A stretch of 64,000 bases of DNA from Streptomyces lydicus (GCF_004125265.1 NZ_RDTE01000003.1:372001-436000), one strand, 5' to 3'. Positions 8,105 to 16,888 are shown, counted from the first letter of the stretch. The notes: generated by a model from the letters alone, not told the origin. Program-made: numbers and translations.

Positions 8105-8716
8105 CTATCCCAGCCTGTCCCGCAGGGCGTAACCGCCCTCGACGACCGTCATATCGGCGGCGGGCGCCATGCACTTGGTCAGCAGGGGTGCGCCTTTGGG
8201 CGTTGCCCCGGACAGGCCGGCGCGGGCCTTCCCGCTCTTGGGGATGTAGAAGCTCACGCCCATGCGGGTATGCGGGTCCAAGTGCGTCTGCCACGGATGG
8301 CCGGGGCTGGTACGGACGAGTCGGCCGGTCACGGTGGCGGTGGGTCCACCGGTGGTGAGGCAGTCGACCTCGAAGTCGCCCCAGTAGTCACGACCGCCGA
8401 TGACATGGGAAATGCGGAAGGTTCCCCAGGAGCGGGTGGGAATTCCGCCCGCCTCATAGGTGGCGTGGGCGTCGACGGTGACCTGCACCTTTTCCTCAGC
8501 CACGGGGTAGCCCAGTCGGGCCTTCCCCTTGAGGGAGGAAACGAGGGTGGCGGCCGGGGTGCTGGATGCGGCTGCGGCTTCGGGCGCCAGTGCGGTCGAC
8601 GGTGCGGATGGGGGCGCAGTCGGGGGTGCAGTCAGGGGCGCGGCGACTGCGGCGGGGGCGGCGACTGTCGCGACGAGGGCGAGGACAGTGGTGGCGCGCA
8701 AGAGCTGCTTCAGCAC
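8105..8716 (-). CDS. Secreted protein of unknown function
   Basis: 203 residues if translation starts at the GTG at 8716, preceded by CGGAGCC; a longer frame to an ATG at 8779 would run through the pentanucleotide repeat. Residues 1-26 are a signal peptide (LLRATTVLALVATVAAPAAVAA), then a Pro/Ala/Thr linker to about residue 55, then a beta-rich domain with phrases such as GKARLGYPVAEEKVQVTVDA and GVSFYIPKSGKARAGLSG. Two cysteines (in DCLTTG and LLTKCM) could form a disulphide. I do not recognise the family. It converges with the monooxygenase gene. Confidence 0.7.
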   Translation of the reverse strand: MLKQLLRATTVLALVATVAAPAAVAAPLTAPPTAPPSAPSTALAPEAAAASSTPAATLVSSLKGKARLGYPVAEEKVQVTVDAHATYEAGGIPTRSWGTFRISHVIGGRDYWGDFEVDCLTTGGPTATVTGRLVRTSPGHPWQTHLDPHTRMGVSFYIPKSGKARAGLSGATPKGAPLLTKCMAPAADMTVVEGGYALRDRLG

Positions 8717-9028
8717 GGGTGTGGCTCCGATCTGAGCTGGGCTGGGCTGGGCTGGGCTGGAGTGGAGTGAATGACACATCGATCGTCGTCAACTGCCCTG
8801 CCTTCAGACGTCCTTCGAAGGTCGCTACCGCCTCCGCCGCACGGGCGAAGCAGCCCTCTCGGCGTCGTCCCGAGGGAGTATCCGGCGGCCTTTCCTTGGC
8901 GTCCGTCCGCTTCTCACCTCTGTGTTAGCCGCACGTTAGCGGAGCGGCAGCCTTGCGCTAGTGGCCCAGACCAGAGTCGGTGACGTACCGAGGAAACAAC
9001 GACACCGACCGTCCTGGGGGACCCCGTC
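8717..9028. promoter_or_regulatory. Divergent intergenic region
   Basis: About 310 bases between two divergent secreted-protein genes. It holds the GCTGG repeat, and two 11-base-spaced copies of GTTAGCSG at 8924 and 8935 (GTTAGCCGCAC then GTTAGCGGAGC). GGGGGACC before the ATG at 9029 is the ribosome site of the DUF4232 lipoprotein. No gene is apparent. Confidence 0.6.
8736..8760. repeat. Pentanucleotide repeat (GCTGG)x5
   Basis: Five perfect GCTGG units on the + strand, i.e. CCAGC on the transcribed strand, 20 bases upstream of the GTG of the secreted protein, between its probable promoter and its ribosome site. Confidence 0.9.
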
Positions 9029-9778
9029 ATGAGCTCCAGCGCCACTGTCCGCACCGCTCGTCGCCGCACTCTGCGCATTGCCGCCGCCGTTCTGACCGCG
9101 GCCGCCGGCCTCACCCTGACCGCCTGCTCCGGCGCGGACGCCACCGGCGCGAAGCCCGCGGGCCGCGTGGACTCGGGTGCGGCCGCCGTCGAGTCCAACG
9201 GCACGGGCTCCTCCGCCGGCGCTCAGGAGTCCGATGCCCAGGCGGGCTCCGGTGCCAAGGCTGATGCACAGGCCGATGCGAAGCCCGATGCCAAGGTGGG
9301 AGGTACGGGCAAGGGGTCGGGCAGCGCGCAGGCCGGGGGCGGTGGCGGGGCGGGCGTCCAGCGCTGCCACACCTCCGGCCTGAAGGCGGCGTTCGCCACG
9401 GGCGGCGATGCGGTCCCGGACCCGGACGCGAGCGGCGGGACGACCGCCAGCATCGTGCTGACCAACAAGGGCAGCAGCTCCTGCAAGATCGGCGGCTTCC
9501 CGGGCGTGGACCTCAAGTCCGAGAACGGCGGCGAGCGCTGGTCGCTGGCCCGCTCGTCGAAGGCGTTCAGCTCGATCACCCTGCAGCCCGGGGACAGCAC
9601 CGACTTCACGCTCAACCTGGCCATGACCAAGGAAGAGACGGGCTTCTACCAGCCCGCCTATGCGGACGTCACCCCGCCCAACGAGACCACCTCGCTGACC
9701 GTGGAATGGCCCTGGGGCACGCTCGTCGACCAGCGGGGCGCCACCCACCCGGGCACCTTCGTCAACCCCATCGGCTGA
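9029..9778 (+). CDS. DUF4232-domain lipoprotein
   Basis: 249 residues. A basic N-terminus and hydrophobic run end in the lipobox LTAC with Cys33 as lipidation site, so the protein is anchored outside the membrane. Residues 40-108 are a low-complexity Gly/Ala/Lys/Asp linker. From RCHTSGLKAAF (about 112) to the end is the DUF4232 domain: a second cysteine in SSSCKIGGFPGVDL, QPGDSTDFTLNL, and a C-terminal W-WGT-VDQ-G---PGTF-NPI. DUF4232 proteins are common exported actinobacterial proteins of unknown function. A 9-base-pair terminator hairpin follows. Confidence 0.9.
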   Translation: MSSSATVRTARRRTLRIAAAVLTAAAGLTLTACSGADATGAKPAGRVDSGAAAVESNGTGSSAGAQESDAQAGSGAKADAQADAKPDAKVGGTGKGSGSAQAGGGGGAGVQRCHTSGLKAAFATGGDAVPDPDASGGTTASIVLTNKGSSSCKIGGFPGVDLKSENGGERWSLARSSKAFSSITLQPGDSTDFTLNLAMTKEETGFYQPAYADVTPPNETTSLTVEWPWGTLVDQRGATHPGTFVNPIG

Positions 9779-9813
9779 CCACCTCGGCGCCGCCCTGGAC
9801 ACACCCGGAACCT

Positions 9814-9836
9814 CTCTGAGCCCGACCGGCTCAGAG
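9814..9836 (+). terminator. Hairpin after the DUF4232 gene
   Basis: CTCTGAGCC and GGCTCAGAG, a perfect 9-base-pair stem with a CGACC loop, 36 bases after the stop codon. No T-run follows, as is common in Streptomyces. Confidence 0.65.
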
Positions 9837-9867
9837 CGTCAAGGAAAAGATAGGCAAGGAGACAACC

Positions 9868-10116
9868 ATGAAGTCGTGGCGTACTCGAATCGGTGTCGGT
9901 CTCGCGGTCGGTGCCGCAGCGGTCGCCATTCCCCTGACCGCCACCACCGCCTCCGCCGCCCCGCCGCCCGGCGACGGCTGGGTCCCCATCGGTGCCGAGA
10001 AGTACCCCTCGAAGGCGGCGTGCGAAGCGGCGGAACTCCCGATCGCCCAGGCGAACGGGTACCACGAGGTGTGGTGCGACGACAGCAAGGCCATCATGCC
10101 CATCTTCAACCGCTGA
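9868..10116 (+). CDS. Small secreted protein, unknown function
   Basis: 82 residues. A clear signal peptide (MKSWRTRIGVGLAVGAAAVA... with likely cleavage after TASA near residue 30) leaves a mature protein of about 52 residues. Two cysteines, in SKAACEAA and VWCDDS, probably pair. The mature part begins PPPGDGWVPIGAEKYPSKAA and resembles small secreted proteins common in Streptomyces, none with known function that I can name. AAGGAGAC ribosome site lies before the ATG. A very strong terminator follows 45 bases downstream. Confidence 0.8.
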   Translation: MKSWRTRIGVGLAVGAAAVAIPLTATTASAAPPPGDGWVPIGAEKYPSKAACEAAELPIAQANGYHEVWCDDSKAIMPIFNR

Positions 10117-10161
10117 CCGCTCTCCCCGGGCGAGGACGCGTCCCGCCGACGTACAGCCAAG

Positions 10162-10204
10162 AAAGTCCGCTGCCCCGGTGTGCCCCACCGGGGCAGCGGA
10201 CTTT
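10162..10204. terminator. Strong 19-base-pair terminator hairpin
   Basis: AAAGTCCGCTGCCCCGGTG (10162-10180) pairs perfectly with 10186-10204, loop TGCCC. The A- and T-rich stem ends make it act in both directions, ending the small secreted gene and the convergent GNAT gene. Confidence 0.9.
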
Positions 10205-10373
10205 CCGCTTCACGGACCCGCTCGCCCGAGCGCCGTCGGGCTTGTTGACGGGGCGTTCTACGGTGTTGCCGCCCTCCAGGCCCAGGAGGTTCCTCACCCC
10301 TGCCCGGCCGAAGTGCTCCGGCCCGCGGGCGAGAAGCCTTGAGCAGGAGCAGGAGCAGGAGTAGGGGTAGCGG

Positions 10374-11150
10374 CTACGGCTTGTACGTGTACGGGGTCGT
10401 GGTGCTCAGAGCGGCGAAGCCGAGCCGCTGCAGGATCGGGCGGCTCTGTTCGGAGGCGTCCACCTGCAGATAGCGGTAGCCGCGCTCGGCGGCGATCTTG
10501 GCGCGGTGCGCAACCAGCGCCCGGTAGATCCCCCGGCCGCGCCAGGCGGGTACGGTGCCGCCGCCCCAGAGGCCGGCGAACTCCGTGCCCGGGTGGAGTT
10601 CCATCCGCGCCCCGCAGACCGGTATGTCGCCGGCCATCGCGACGACCATGCTGACCGTCCCCGGGCTCTCGGCCAGCATGTCGAGCAGGTTCGGCCGCAG
10701 CCAGTCCGCAGTCGCCTCGAACGCCCCCTCGTGCGCGGACAGCATGAGCTCCACATCGGCCGGGGTGGTCACCGGGTGCAGCCGTACGCCCTCGGGCAGT
10801 CCGCCGCCATCACGCAGGTCGGCGATCCGGGCGACCATCAGGGTCTCGTCGGGCGCAGCCTCGAACCCGGCCGCCAGCAGCAACTCGCCCAGATCCGCCG
10901 GCTGGTCGTGCGAGTAGAGCTTCCACTCGAACTCACGGCCCAGCTCGGTGAAGTACTGCACCTGCTCGGCGATCGCCGGCCGCGCTGTGGCCTGGTCCAG
11001 GCCGGACCAGACGACCGCGCTCCAGCCGCCCTCGACGCCGACCTGCCGCACCACCTCGCCGACCCGCTCGACCCGGCCTCCGGGCGCGTCTGCGAGGGCG
11101 TCCCGCCGCATCTGACGGTCGAAGAGGGCGAGCACTGCAGAAGTATCCAT
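10374..11150 (-). CDS. GNAT-family N-acetyltransferase
   Basis: 258 residues from the ATG at 11150, although the same frame continues upstream into a membrane protein. The N-terminal half (MDTSAVLALFDRQMRRDA, then GWSAVVWSGLD) and a mid-section ending FEAAPDETLMVARI precede the acetyl-CoA-binding core: GTEFAGLWGGGTVPAWRGRGIYRALV near residues 200-225 carries the R/Q-x-x-G-x-G/A motif, followed by YLQVDASEQSRPILQRLGF. The acceptor is unknown. No good ribosome site is seen before the ATG, so either translation is coupled to the upstream gene or the real product is a fusion. Confidence 0.8.
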   Translation of the reverse strand: MDTSAVLALFDRQMRRDALADAPGGRVERVGEVVRQVGVEGGWSAVVWSGLDQATARPAIAEQVQYFTELGREFEWKLYSHDQPADLGELLLAAGFEAAPDETLMVARIADLRDGGGLPEGVRLHPVTTPADVELMLSAHEGAFEATADWLRPNLLDMLAESPGTVSMVVAMAGDIPVCGARMELHPGTEFAGLWGGGTVPAWRGRGIYRALVAHRAKIAAERGYRYLQVDASEQSRPILQRLGFAALSTTTPYTYKP

Positions 11151-11756
11151 CCGCGCAGGAGGGGGACATGGACCGGCTGGGTCCAGTGGGCGGGGATCGC
11201 GTCCAGCCGGTAGTACGCCCCCACGAGGCCTCCGGTCACCGCGGCGACCTGGATCGTCCGCCTCAGGCCGGCACAGTGCCGCGGCCCGGCCGCGCACAAG
11301 GAGGTTCTGCGTCCCCAGGCCGATCGCCAGGTAGGCGTACAGCGACACCGCGCCCAGTACCCCGGCCCCGGCCGCGTGGTCGATCCACAGGCCCAGCCCG
11401 AAGTGCACACCCGCCGAGGTCAGCCACAGCCCGGTAGTGGCCGCCGTCCCCTTGCGCAGCACCTCGCCCTGGGGACCGCGCCACACTCGTACGGTCCGCG
11501 CCCTGACCGCGCCGAAGCCCGCCGCGACGGCCAGGCTCACCACCAGGAGGACGACAGGCAGCGCGGTCAGCGGACGGTGCTCGGCGACCGAGGCGACGCC
11601 GAAGGCGATCCCCGAGGCGCCCAGGACAGCGAAGACCGCCGGGGCCAGCAGCGAGCCGATACGTCGTACCCGGCGGGTACGCAACTGCTGCCGCACCACC
11701 AGTCCGACGACCGGCACGGCTATGGCGAGAGCGGCTCCGCCATTCGTACTCTGCAT
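11147..11756 (-). pseudogene. DUF1453-like membrane protein, apparently frameshifted
   Basis: From an ATG at 11756 with GGGGGAG upstream, about 160 residues encode four to five membrane segments (LAIAVPVVGLVV, LLAPAVFAVLGASGIAFG, LPVVLLVVSLAVAAGF, GLWLTSAGVHFGLGLWI, AVSLYAYLAIGLG), ending RTR/GRAAAL near 11277. Beyond that the frame turns into Pro/Arg-rich text with poor third-position GC, while the neighbouring frame at 11257-11147 reads TIQVAAVTGGLVGAYYRLD then AIPAHWTQPVHV with strong third-position GC. That pattern points to a one-base slip near 11260-11277, by mutation or sequencing error. As printed the frame runs on into the GNAT gene. Confidence 0.5.
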
Positions 11757-11887
11757 GGCAACTCCCCCGTTGTGGCACTGCGTTCGAGCAGTAGCGCCGT
11801 ACCCCCATTATCCGCGGGCGGAGTCCAGGAGCGAGGCGCGACCCCCTGGGCTCGGCGGGGACCGGTCGCCCGCTCCCGCCGGGGCGC

Positions 11888-12493
11888 CTACAGCCATCCG
11901 CGCTCGCGTGCCGTGTGGGCTGCCTCGAAGCGGTTGGCGGTGTCCGTCTTCTGGATCGCCGAGGAGAGGTAGTTGCGCACCGTCTTCTCGGAGAGGTGCA
12001 CCCGCGCCGCGATGGCGGGGACCGACGCCCCGTCGATCGCCGTTGCCAGCACCTCCTGTTCGCGACGGGTGAGCGGGTTGGGCCCGGCCCGCAGCGCCGC
12101 GGCGGCCAGTGCGGGGTCCATCACCGTCTCCCCGGCCATCACCTGACGGATCGCCACCGCAAGCTCGTCCACCGGCCTGTTCTTCCCGATGAAACCGCCG
12201 GCCCCGGCGGCGAGCGCGCGCTGCAGATGGCCCGGCCGGTCGAAAACCGTGAAGATCAGGATTTTCGTCTCGGGCAGTTCGGCGTGGAGGGTCTCGGCGG
12301 CGTCCAGTCCGCTGCCCCCGGGCATCTCGATGTCGAGCAGGCACAGGTCCGGCCGCAGCCGGCGTGCGGCGGACACGGCCCCCGGTCCGTCCTCCACCTG
12401 GCCGACCACCGTGATGTCAGGCTCCAGGCCGAGCAGGGTCGCGAGGGCACCGCGCACCATGGCCTGGTCCTCGGCGAGGAGCAGCCGGATCAT
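11888..12493 (-). CDS. NarL/LuxR-type response regulator
   Basis: 201 residues. Receiver domain 1-120 with acidic pocket E8-D9, phosphoacceptor Asp54 in CLLDIEMPG, and the conserved Lys in FIGKNRP. Residues 138-200 form the LuxR HTH: LTRREQEVLATAIDGASVPA then IAARVHLSEKTVRNYLSSAI. Its ATG overlaps the stop of the histidine kinase gene (ATGA at 12490-12493), so the two are co-translated. Together they form a DesK/DesR-like pair. The adjacent ABC-2 exporter on the same strand is the likely target, as in lipid- or antibiotic-responsive export systems. Confidence 0.93.
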   Translation of the reverse strand: MIRLLLAEDQAMVRGALATLLGLEPDITVVGQVEDGPGAVSAARRLRPDLCLLDIEMPGGSGLDAAETLHAELPETKILIFTVFDRPGHLQRALAAGAGGFIGKNRPVDELAVAIRQVMAGETVMDPALAAAALRAGPNPLTRREQEVLATAIDGASVPAIAARVHLSEKTVRNYLSSAIQKTDTANRFEAAHTARERGWL

Positions 12494-13665
12494 GTCGTCT
12501 CCCGGGCACGGTCGGCCGCCGCGAGGGGGATGGTGGCCTGGAGGCGGAAGCCGCCGCCCGGAGCGGCGCCGGTGCGCAGGCGGCCGTCGAGTGCGGTGAC
12601 CCGCTCGGCGAGCCCGGCCAGTCCGTTGCCGCCGGTCCCAGGACGAGAGTGCCGGACGGACCGGGCGGGCCCGGTGCCGTCGTCGAGCACCTGAAGCAGG
12701 GCGCGGCCGTCCTCGCTGCGGAGTACGACGCGGCAGTTGGCGGCCCGGGAGTGCCGGGCGACGTTGGTCAGGGCCTCGCGGGCGACCCAGCTCAGCGCCG
12801 TCTCCACCGTCTCGGGCAGCCGGCCGGCGGCGGCGTCCACCGTCACCGTGACGCCGGCGTCGGCCAGTGTCGTCCGGGCCTCCTCGATGACCGCGGACAG
12901 GCTGAGCCGCCGGTAGCCGGTGACGGCCTCGCGCACCTGCTCCAGGCACTGACGGCCCATGTCCTCGATCTGCTGGAGCTCCGCCTCCACGTCCGTCCCG
13001 CCCGCCCGGTAGAGCCGCCGTGTCACTTCCGCACGCAGGGTGAGCTGGAGGAGGCTGTGGCCCAGTGTGTCGTGCATGTCCCGGGAGAAGCGCAGCCGCT
13101 CCTCGGCCACCGCGGCCCGCGCCAATGCACGCCGGGTGCAGCGGAGTTCGGCATTGAGATCGAGGATACGGCGATAGGTCGTCATGGCCAGGCCGACCGC
13201 GGTGGTCATCACCGCCAGCGCGGTGGTATCCGCTCCGGTCCGGCCCGCCACGAAGACGGCCAGCGCTGCCGAGGTGGCGAGCGCGGGGAGGGTCAGCCTG
13301 GCGGGTACGGCCACCGCGGCGGTCGCTGACAGATACGGCAGCAGAATGGTCCAGTCCTTGCCGAGCCACAGCGGGAGCGCCACGGACAGCGCCGCGAGCG
13401 GAACCAGCAAGGCGAACCGGAACCGCTGGTCGAGCCGGGCGGAGTGGTAGGACCAGGCGAGCATCACCTGGGAGGCCGCGAAGAGGACCAGGGCGCAGGC
13501 GGCCGCCAGGACGGTGACGAGCGGACTGTCCGAGGCGGAGAGCGAGGGGACCAGGCCGAACAGGGGAATGAGTCCGACCGTGGTGCCGACCACGGCGCCC
13601 CGGGAGGAGGCGGGCTCCCCCGGCCCGCCCGCGGTCTTCACCCCCGGGCCGAAGCGCAGGCTCAT
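12490..13665 (-). CDS. DesK-type membrane sensor histidine kinase
   Basis: 391 residues. About six membrane segments occupy residues 22-165, then a coiled stretch (RRALARAAVAEERLRFS) leads to the HisKA_3 box RFSRDMHDTLGHSLLQL with phosphoaccepting His198. The HATPase domain has its N box in AREALTNVARHS (295-306) and G boxes in LDDGTGPA and GNGLAGLAERV. Short loops between membrane helices suggest it senses the membrane or a lipophilic compound. The gene lies between the ABC exporter genes and the response regulator, all on the minus strand with a 220-base gap after the permease gene, so it may be one transcript. Confidence 0.92.
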   Translation of the reverse strand: MSLRFGPGVKTAGGPGEPASSRGAVVGTTVGLIPLFGLVPSLSASDSPLVTVLAAACALVLFAASQVMLAWSYHSARLDQRFRFALLVPLAALSVALPLWLGKDWTILLPYLSATAAVAVPARLTLPALATSAALAVFVAGRTGADTTALAVMTTAVGLAMTTYRRILDLNAELRCTRRALARAAVAEERLRFSRDMHDTLGHSLLQLTLRAEVTRRLYRAGGTDVEAELQQIEDMGRQCLEQVREAVTGYRRLSLSAVIEEARTTLADAGVTVTVDAAAGRLPETVETALSWVAREALTNVARHSRAANCRVVLRSEDGRALLQVLDDGTGPARSVRHSRPGTGGNGLAGLAERVTALDGRLRTGAAPGGGFRLQATIPLAAADRARETT

Positions 13666-13885
13666 GAACGTCCCCTCCCGCCGCGCCGCGCCAGGACCGC
13701 GTCGTGCAGCATTCTCAGTCTATTCTCCGGCCTGTCATGGCCGGGTCGTCGTCCACGGCAGACAGCGGGCGGCGGAGCGGCGCCCGTACTCCGGCCCCGC
13801 GTGGCGGCACTGTCCACGGTGAACGCCGGCACGGCGCCCATGCTCCGGTCCCTCGCACCGCCCCTCGCCCCGCCCCTGTCGCGGC

Positions 13886-14629
13886 TCAACGCGTCACCTC
13901 CCGCCGGAAGGCAAAGCCGGCCAACAGCGCGAAGCCCACCGTCCAGCCCCCCAGCACGGCAAGGTCCGACAGCTCCGACATACGGGATGCCCCACCCTCC
14001 AGGAGGGCCTGACTGAGGTGGACCCAGTGATTGGTGGGCAGCGCCTCGGACACGTGTTGGAGGGATTCAGGGAACAGCCGTGCCGGTACCCACAGCCCGC
14101 CCAGCGCGGACATGCCGATGACGCAGGCCATGACGGTGGGACCGCTGGTGGTGGGCGAGACGAGGAAACCCAGGGCCATGCCCAGCAGGGCGAAGGGCAG
14201 GCTGCCCAGCCAGGTGATCGCGCCGATCTCCAGCCACTGGGCAGCGCTCAGCCGGATGCCGTGTGCCGTCCCGCCGATCAGGAAGACGGCGAGCAGCGAG
14301 AGCAGAGAGAGCAGCAGGCCGCTGCCCCCCTTGCCGATGACTATCTGCGTCGCGCGCAGCGGAGTGGTACGCAGCTGTGCGGCCCAGCCGATGTTCCGGT
14401 CGAGTGCGATGTTGACCCCGTTGGTGAGGGTCACCATCAGCACTCCATGACAGGCCATACCGGCCATGACCGCGGCATCCGGGGCGTACCCGGCCCCCGG
14501 AGCGCCCGGACCGCCGACCGTGGAGAACATCAGGTACAGCAGCGCCGGCATCGCCACGGTGAGAACCACGAACTTCGGATCGCGGCGCAACCGCCGCAGT
14601 TCGAAGCGGAGGTAATGGCGCGTCAGCAT
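13886..14629 (-). CDS. ABC-2 type exporter permease
   Basis: 247 residues with six predicted membrane segments (VVLTVAMPALLYLMF, MAGMACHGVLMVTLTN, LLLSLLSLLAVFLIGG, GSLPFALLGMALGFLV, MACVIGMSALGGLWVP, LAVLGGWTVGFALLAGF). The pattern is that of ABC-2 membrane proteins that export drugs or lipids. Its ATG overlaps the ATPase stop by one base (TGATG), so the two products are made in matched amounts. The cognate two-component system follows on the same strand. Substrate unknown. Confidence 0.9.
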   Translation of the reverse strand: MLTRHYLRFELRRLRRDPKFVVLTVAMPALLYLMFSTVGGPGAPGAGYAPDAAVMAGMACHGVLMVTLTNGVNIALDRNIGWAAQLRTTPLRATQIVIGKGGSGLLLSLLSLLAVFLIGGTAHGIRLSAAQWLEIGAITWLGSLPFALLGMALGFLVSPTTSGPTVMACVIGMSALGGLWVPARLFPESLQHVSEALPTNHWVHLSQALLEGGASRMSELSDLAVLGGWTVGFALLAGFAFRREVTR

Positions 14630-15558
14630 CAGTGCTTCACCTCCTGTACGGCCTGGTGAGCGGTCCCGGTGGTGAGCGCGCGGAAGGCCTCTTCGAGGCT
14701 GCTCCCGGACAGTTCGAGATCGCGGGCCGCGAAGTCGCCGGACAGCACGGCGTGGACGGTTGCGTCCGAGTCGGTCGTGTACAGCCGGACCCTGTCGTGC
14801 CGCCGCTCCACGCCGCAGACGCCGGGCAGTAACTCCACTCCGGCCGGCGGCGGACCGTCCGTGCGGAAGCTGACCGTGCGTCTGCCCACCGTCCGCTTGA
14901 TCTCCTCGCCGGTTCCTTCGGCCAGGATCCTGCCCCGGTTCATCACCACGATCCGGTCGGCCGCGGCGTCGGCCTCCTCCAGGTAATGGGTGGAGAAGAG
15001 CACGCTACGGCCGCGCTCGGCCCAGCTCCTGATGCCTTCCCAGAACCGCGCCCGGGCCTCGACGTCCATGGCGGCCGTCGGCTCGTCGAGCACGAGCAGG
15101 CCGGGCGCGCCCGCGGCCGCGAAGGCGAAGCGCACCCGCTGCAGCTGACCGCCCGACAGCCGGTCCACACGTCGGCTCAACAGGCCTCCTATATCGGCCA
15201 CTTCGGTCAGCTCGCTCAGTAACGCGGGCCGTGGATAGAGCCGTCGTGCCAGCTCCAGAACCTCGCGGACCTTGGCACTGGCGGGAAAGGCCCCGTCCTG
15301 CCGCATCGCCCCGACCAGCCCGGCCCGTACGGCCGCATCGGGTGCCTTGCCGAACACCTCGACCCGCCCGTGGTCCGGACGCAGCAGGCCCAGAAGCATG
15401 TCGATCAACGTGGACTTCCCCGACCCGTTGGGGCCGAGCAGCGCGGTGATCCTGCCCCGGCCCACCGACAACTCCAGCCCGTCGACCGCCTTCACCTGAT
15501 GAAAACTCTTGGACACGCCGGAGAACTCCGCCGCGTGATCTGTGATCGTCTGTGACAT
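14629..15558 (-). CDS. ABC exporter ATP-binding protein
   Basis: 309 residues. Walker A GPNGSGKST at 42-50, Q-loop MRQDGAFPA, signature LSGGQLQR, Walker B LLVLDEPTAAMD and switch histidine in FSTHYLEEAD are all intact. The C-terminal ~90 residues form the regulatory tail typical of DrrA/CcmA-like drug exporters. First gene of a probable minus-strand operon: ATPase, permease, kinase, regulator. Its start lies near 15558 with a 153-base spacer to the next gene upstream. Confidence 0.93.
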   Translation of the reverse strand: MSQTITDHAAEFSGVSKSFHQVKAVDGLELSVGRGRITALLGPNGSGKSTLIDMLLGLLRPDHGRVEVFGKAPDAAVRAGLVGAMRQDGAFPASAKVREVLELARRLYPRPALLSELTEVADIGGLLSRRVDRLSGGQLQRVRFAFAAAGAPGLLVLDEPTAAMDVEARARFWEGIRSWAERGRSVLFSTHYLEEADAAADRIVVMNRGRILAEGTGEEIKRTVGRRTVSFRTDGPPPAGVELLPGVCGVERRHDRVRLYTTDSDATVHAVLSGDFAARDLELSGSSLEEAFRALTTGTAHQAVQEVKH

Positions 15559-15711
15559 GCCTGCACGCTAAGTTCCCGGCACTCCCCGGCGGCAGAGGCA
15601 CCGGCCCCCCATTCTTCGGGACATTTGTCCTGGTGAAGGGAGGTGGCCGGGAAGCTCCGTTACTGCCGGCAGGCGCGCCCCGGCCGGCGCTGCGGCCCAC
15701 GGGTACGCCGT

Positions 15712-16806
15712 TCAGCAGACTTCACGGCACGGGATCGATCCGGTCTCGCGGCCGTGCGACGTGGTGAGGGCAGTCTCTGCTGCGGGGGCGTCCGTCGGTG
15801 TGGGGTCAACCGCCATCGTGGGGTCGAGCGCCCTCGTGGGGCCAACCGCCATCGTGGGATCGAGCGCCACGTCCGTTGAGACGGTACCGCGGCCGCCGGA
15901 CGGAGCCGTGGTGCGCGAGCCGCCGGTCAGGATGCTGACGGTGTTGGCCGTCACGATGGCCGCGATGGCCAGCCAGTCGATGCCTTGCAGGGTCTGGTTC
16001 AGGACGACGAGGCCGACGAGCGCCGCAAGGACGGGATTGACGCTCATGAAGACGCCGAAGAAGCGGGCGGGGACCCGGCGCAGCGCGAGCAGATCGGCGA
16101 GGAACGGGACGGCCGAGGAGAGGAGGCCCGCGACGGCCGCGTATCCGACGGCGCTCGCGCTGGGGTGGTGGTCGGCGAGCACGGCGATTCCGACGGGTAG
16201 GTACAGCAGGGCGGAGACACCGGCGGCCGCGGCCGAGCCTTCGGCGCCCGGCAGCCGGGCGCCGACGAGCCGGTTGAGCAGGATGTAGGACGCCCAGCAC
16301 ACGGCGGCGAGCAGGCCCAGCGCGACACCCGTGTAGTCGGTGGCCGGCTGCGGGCGGGTCAGCAGGACGACCGCGGCACCGGCGACGAGGGCGCACAGCA
16401 GGTCCGCCAGGCGGCGGGAGGCGGCCAGTGCCACGGCCAGCGGCCCGAGGAATTCAAGGGTCACCGCGAGGCCCAGGCCGATGCGGTCGATCGCCGTGTA
16501 GAGGGACAGGTTCATCGTGGCGAACACCGCCGCCAGGCACAGCACCGGCCACCACTGCCGCCAGGTGAACGCGCGCAGCCTCGGCCGCCCCACCGCCAGC
16601 AGGACGAGTCCGGCCACCCACTGCCGTACGGCCACCACGCCCGCCGGTCCGATCACCGGAAACGCCAGCGCTCCGGTCGCGGCACCGATCTGATTGGACA
16701 GCCCGCTGGCGAACATCATCGCCACCCCCGCCGCACGGCCCGGGTGCGCCGCCGGTCCCCCGCCGGCGACCTCGGGGTGCCACCGGCCTTCAGTGCTCTT
16801 TCCCAT
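15712..16806 (-). CDS. EamA-family (DMT) exporter
   Basis: 364 residues from the ATG at 16806; the open frame goes further but overlaps the divergent regulator. Ten hydrophobic segments in two repeated halves between residues 35 and 310 fit the EamA drug/metabolite transporter family, with GFxGPLAVALAAS-like and VLNQTLQGIDWLAIAAIV segments. The last ~55 residues are a hydrophilic tail with four six-residue repeats (ALDPTM/AVGPTR type). It is divergent from a LysR regulator, a common arrangement for RhtA/YdeD-like metabolite exporters. Confidence 0.88.
   Translation of the reverse strand: MGKSTEGRWHPEVAGGGPAAHPGRAAGVAMMFASGLSNQIGAATGALAFPVIGPAGVVAVRQWVAGLVLLAVGRPRLRAFTWRQWWPVLCLAAVFATMNLSLYTAIDRIGLGLAVTLEFLGPLAVALAASRRLADLLCALVAGAAVVLLTRPQPATDYTGVALGLLAAVCWASYILLNRLVGARLPGAEGSAAAAGVSALLYLPVGIAVLADHHPSASAVGYAAVAGLLSSAVPFLADLLALRRVPARFFGVFMSVNPVLAALVGLVVLNQTLQGIDWLAIAAIVTANTVSILTGGSRTTAPSGGRGTVSTDVALDPTMAVGPTRALDPTMAVDPTPTDAPAAETALTTSHGRETGSIPCREVC
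15797..15868. repeat. 18-base tandem repeat in the EamA tail
   Basis: Four imperfect 18-base units, pairwise closest at 36 bases (for example ACCGCCATCGTGGGGTCGAG and its copy), encoding ALDPTM, AVGPTR, ALDPTM, AVDPTP on the minus strand. In frame, so length changes are tolerated. Confidence 0.8.
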
Positions 16807-16888
16807 GCACCGAGCATCCGGCCGGACCCATCCATACGTAAAATGCATGCACGTACTCATCGATGCGCCGTGGTTATGGATCTGGACA

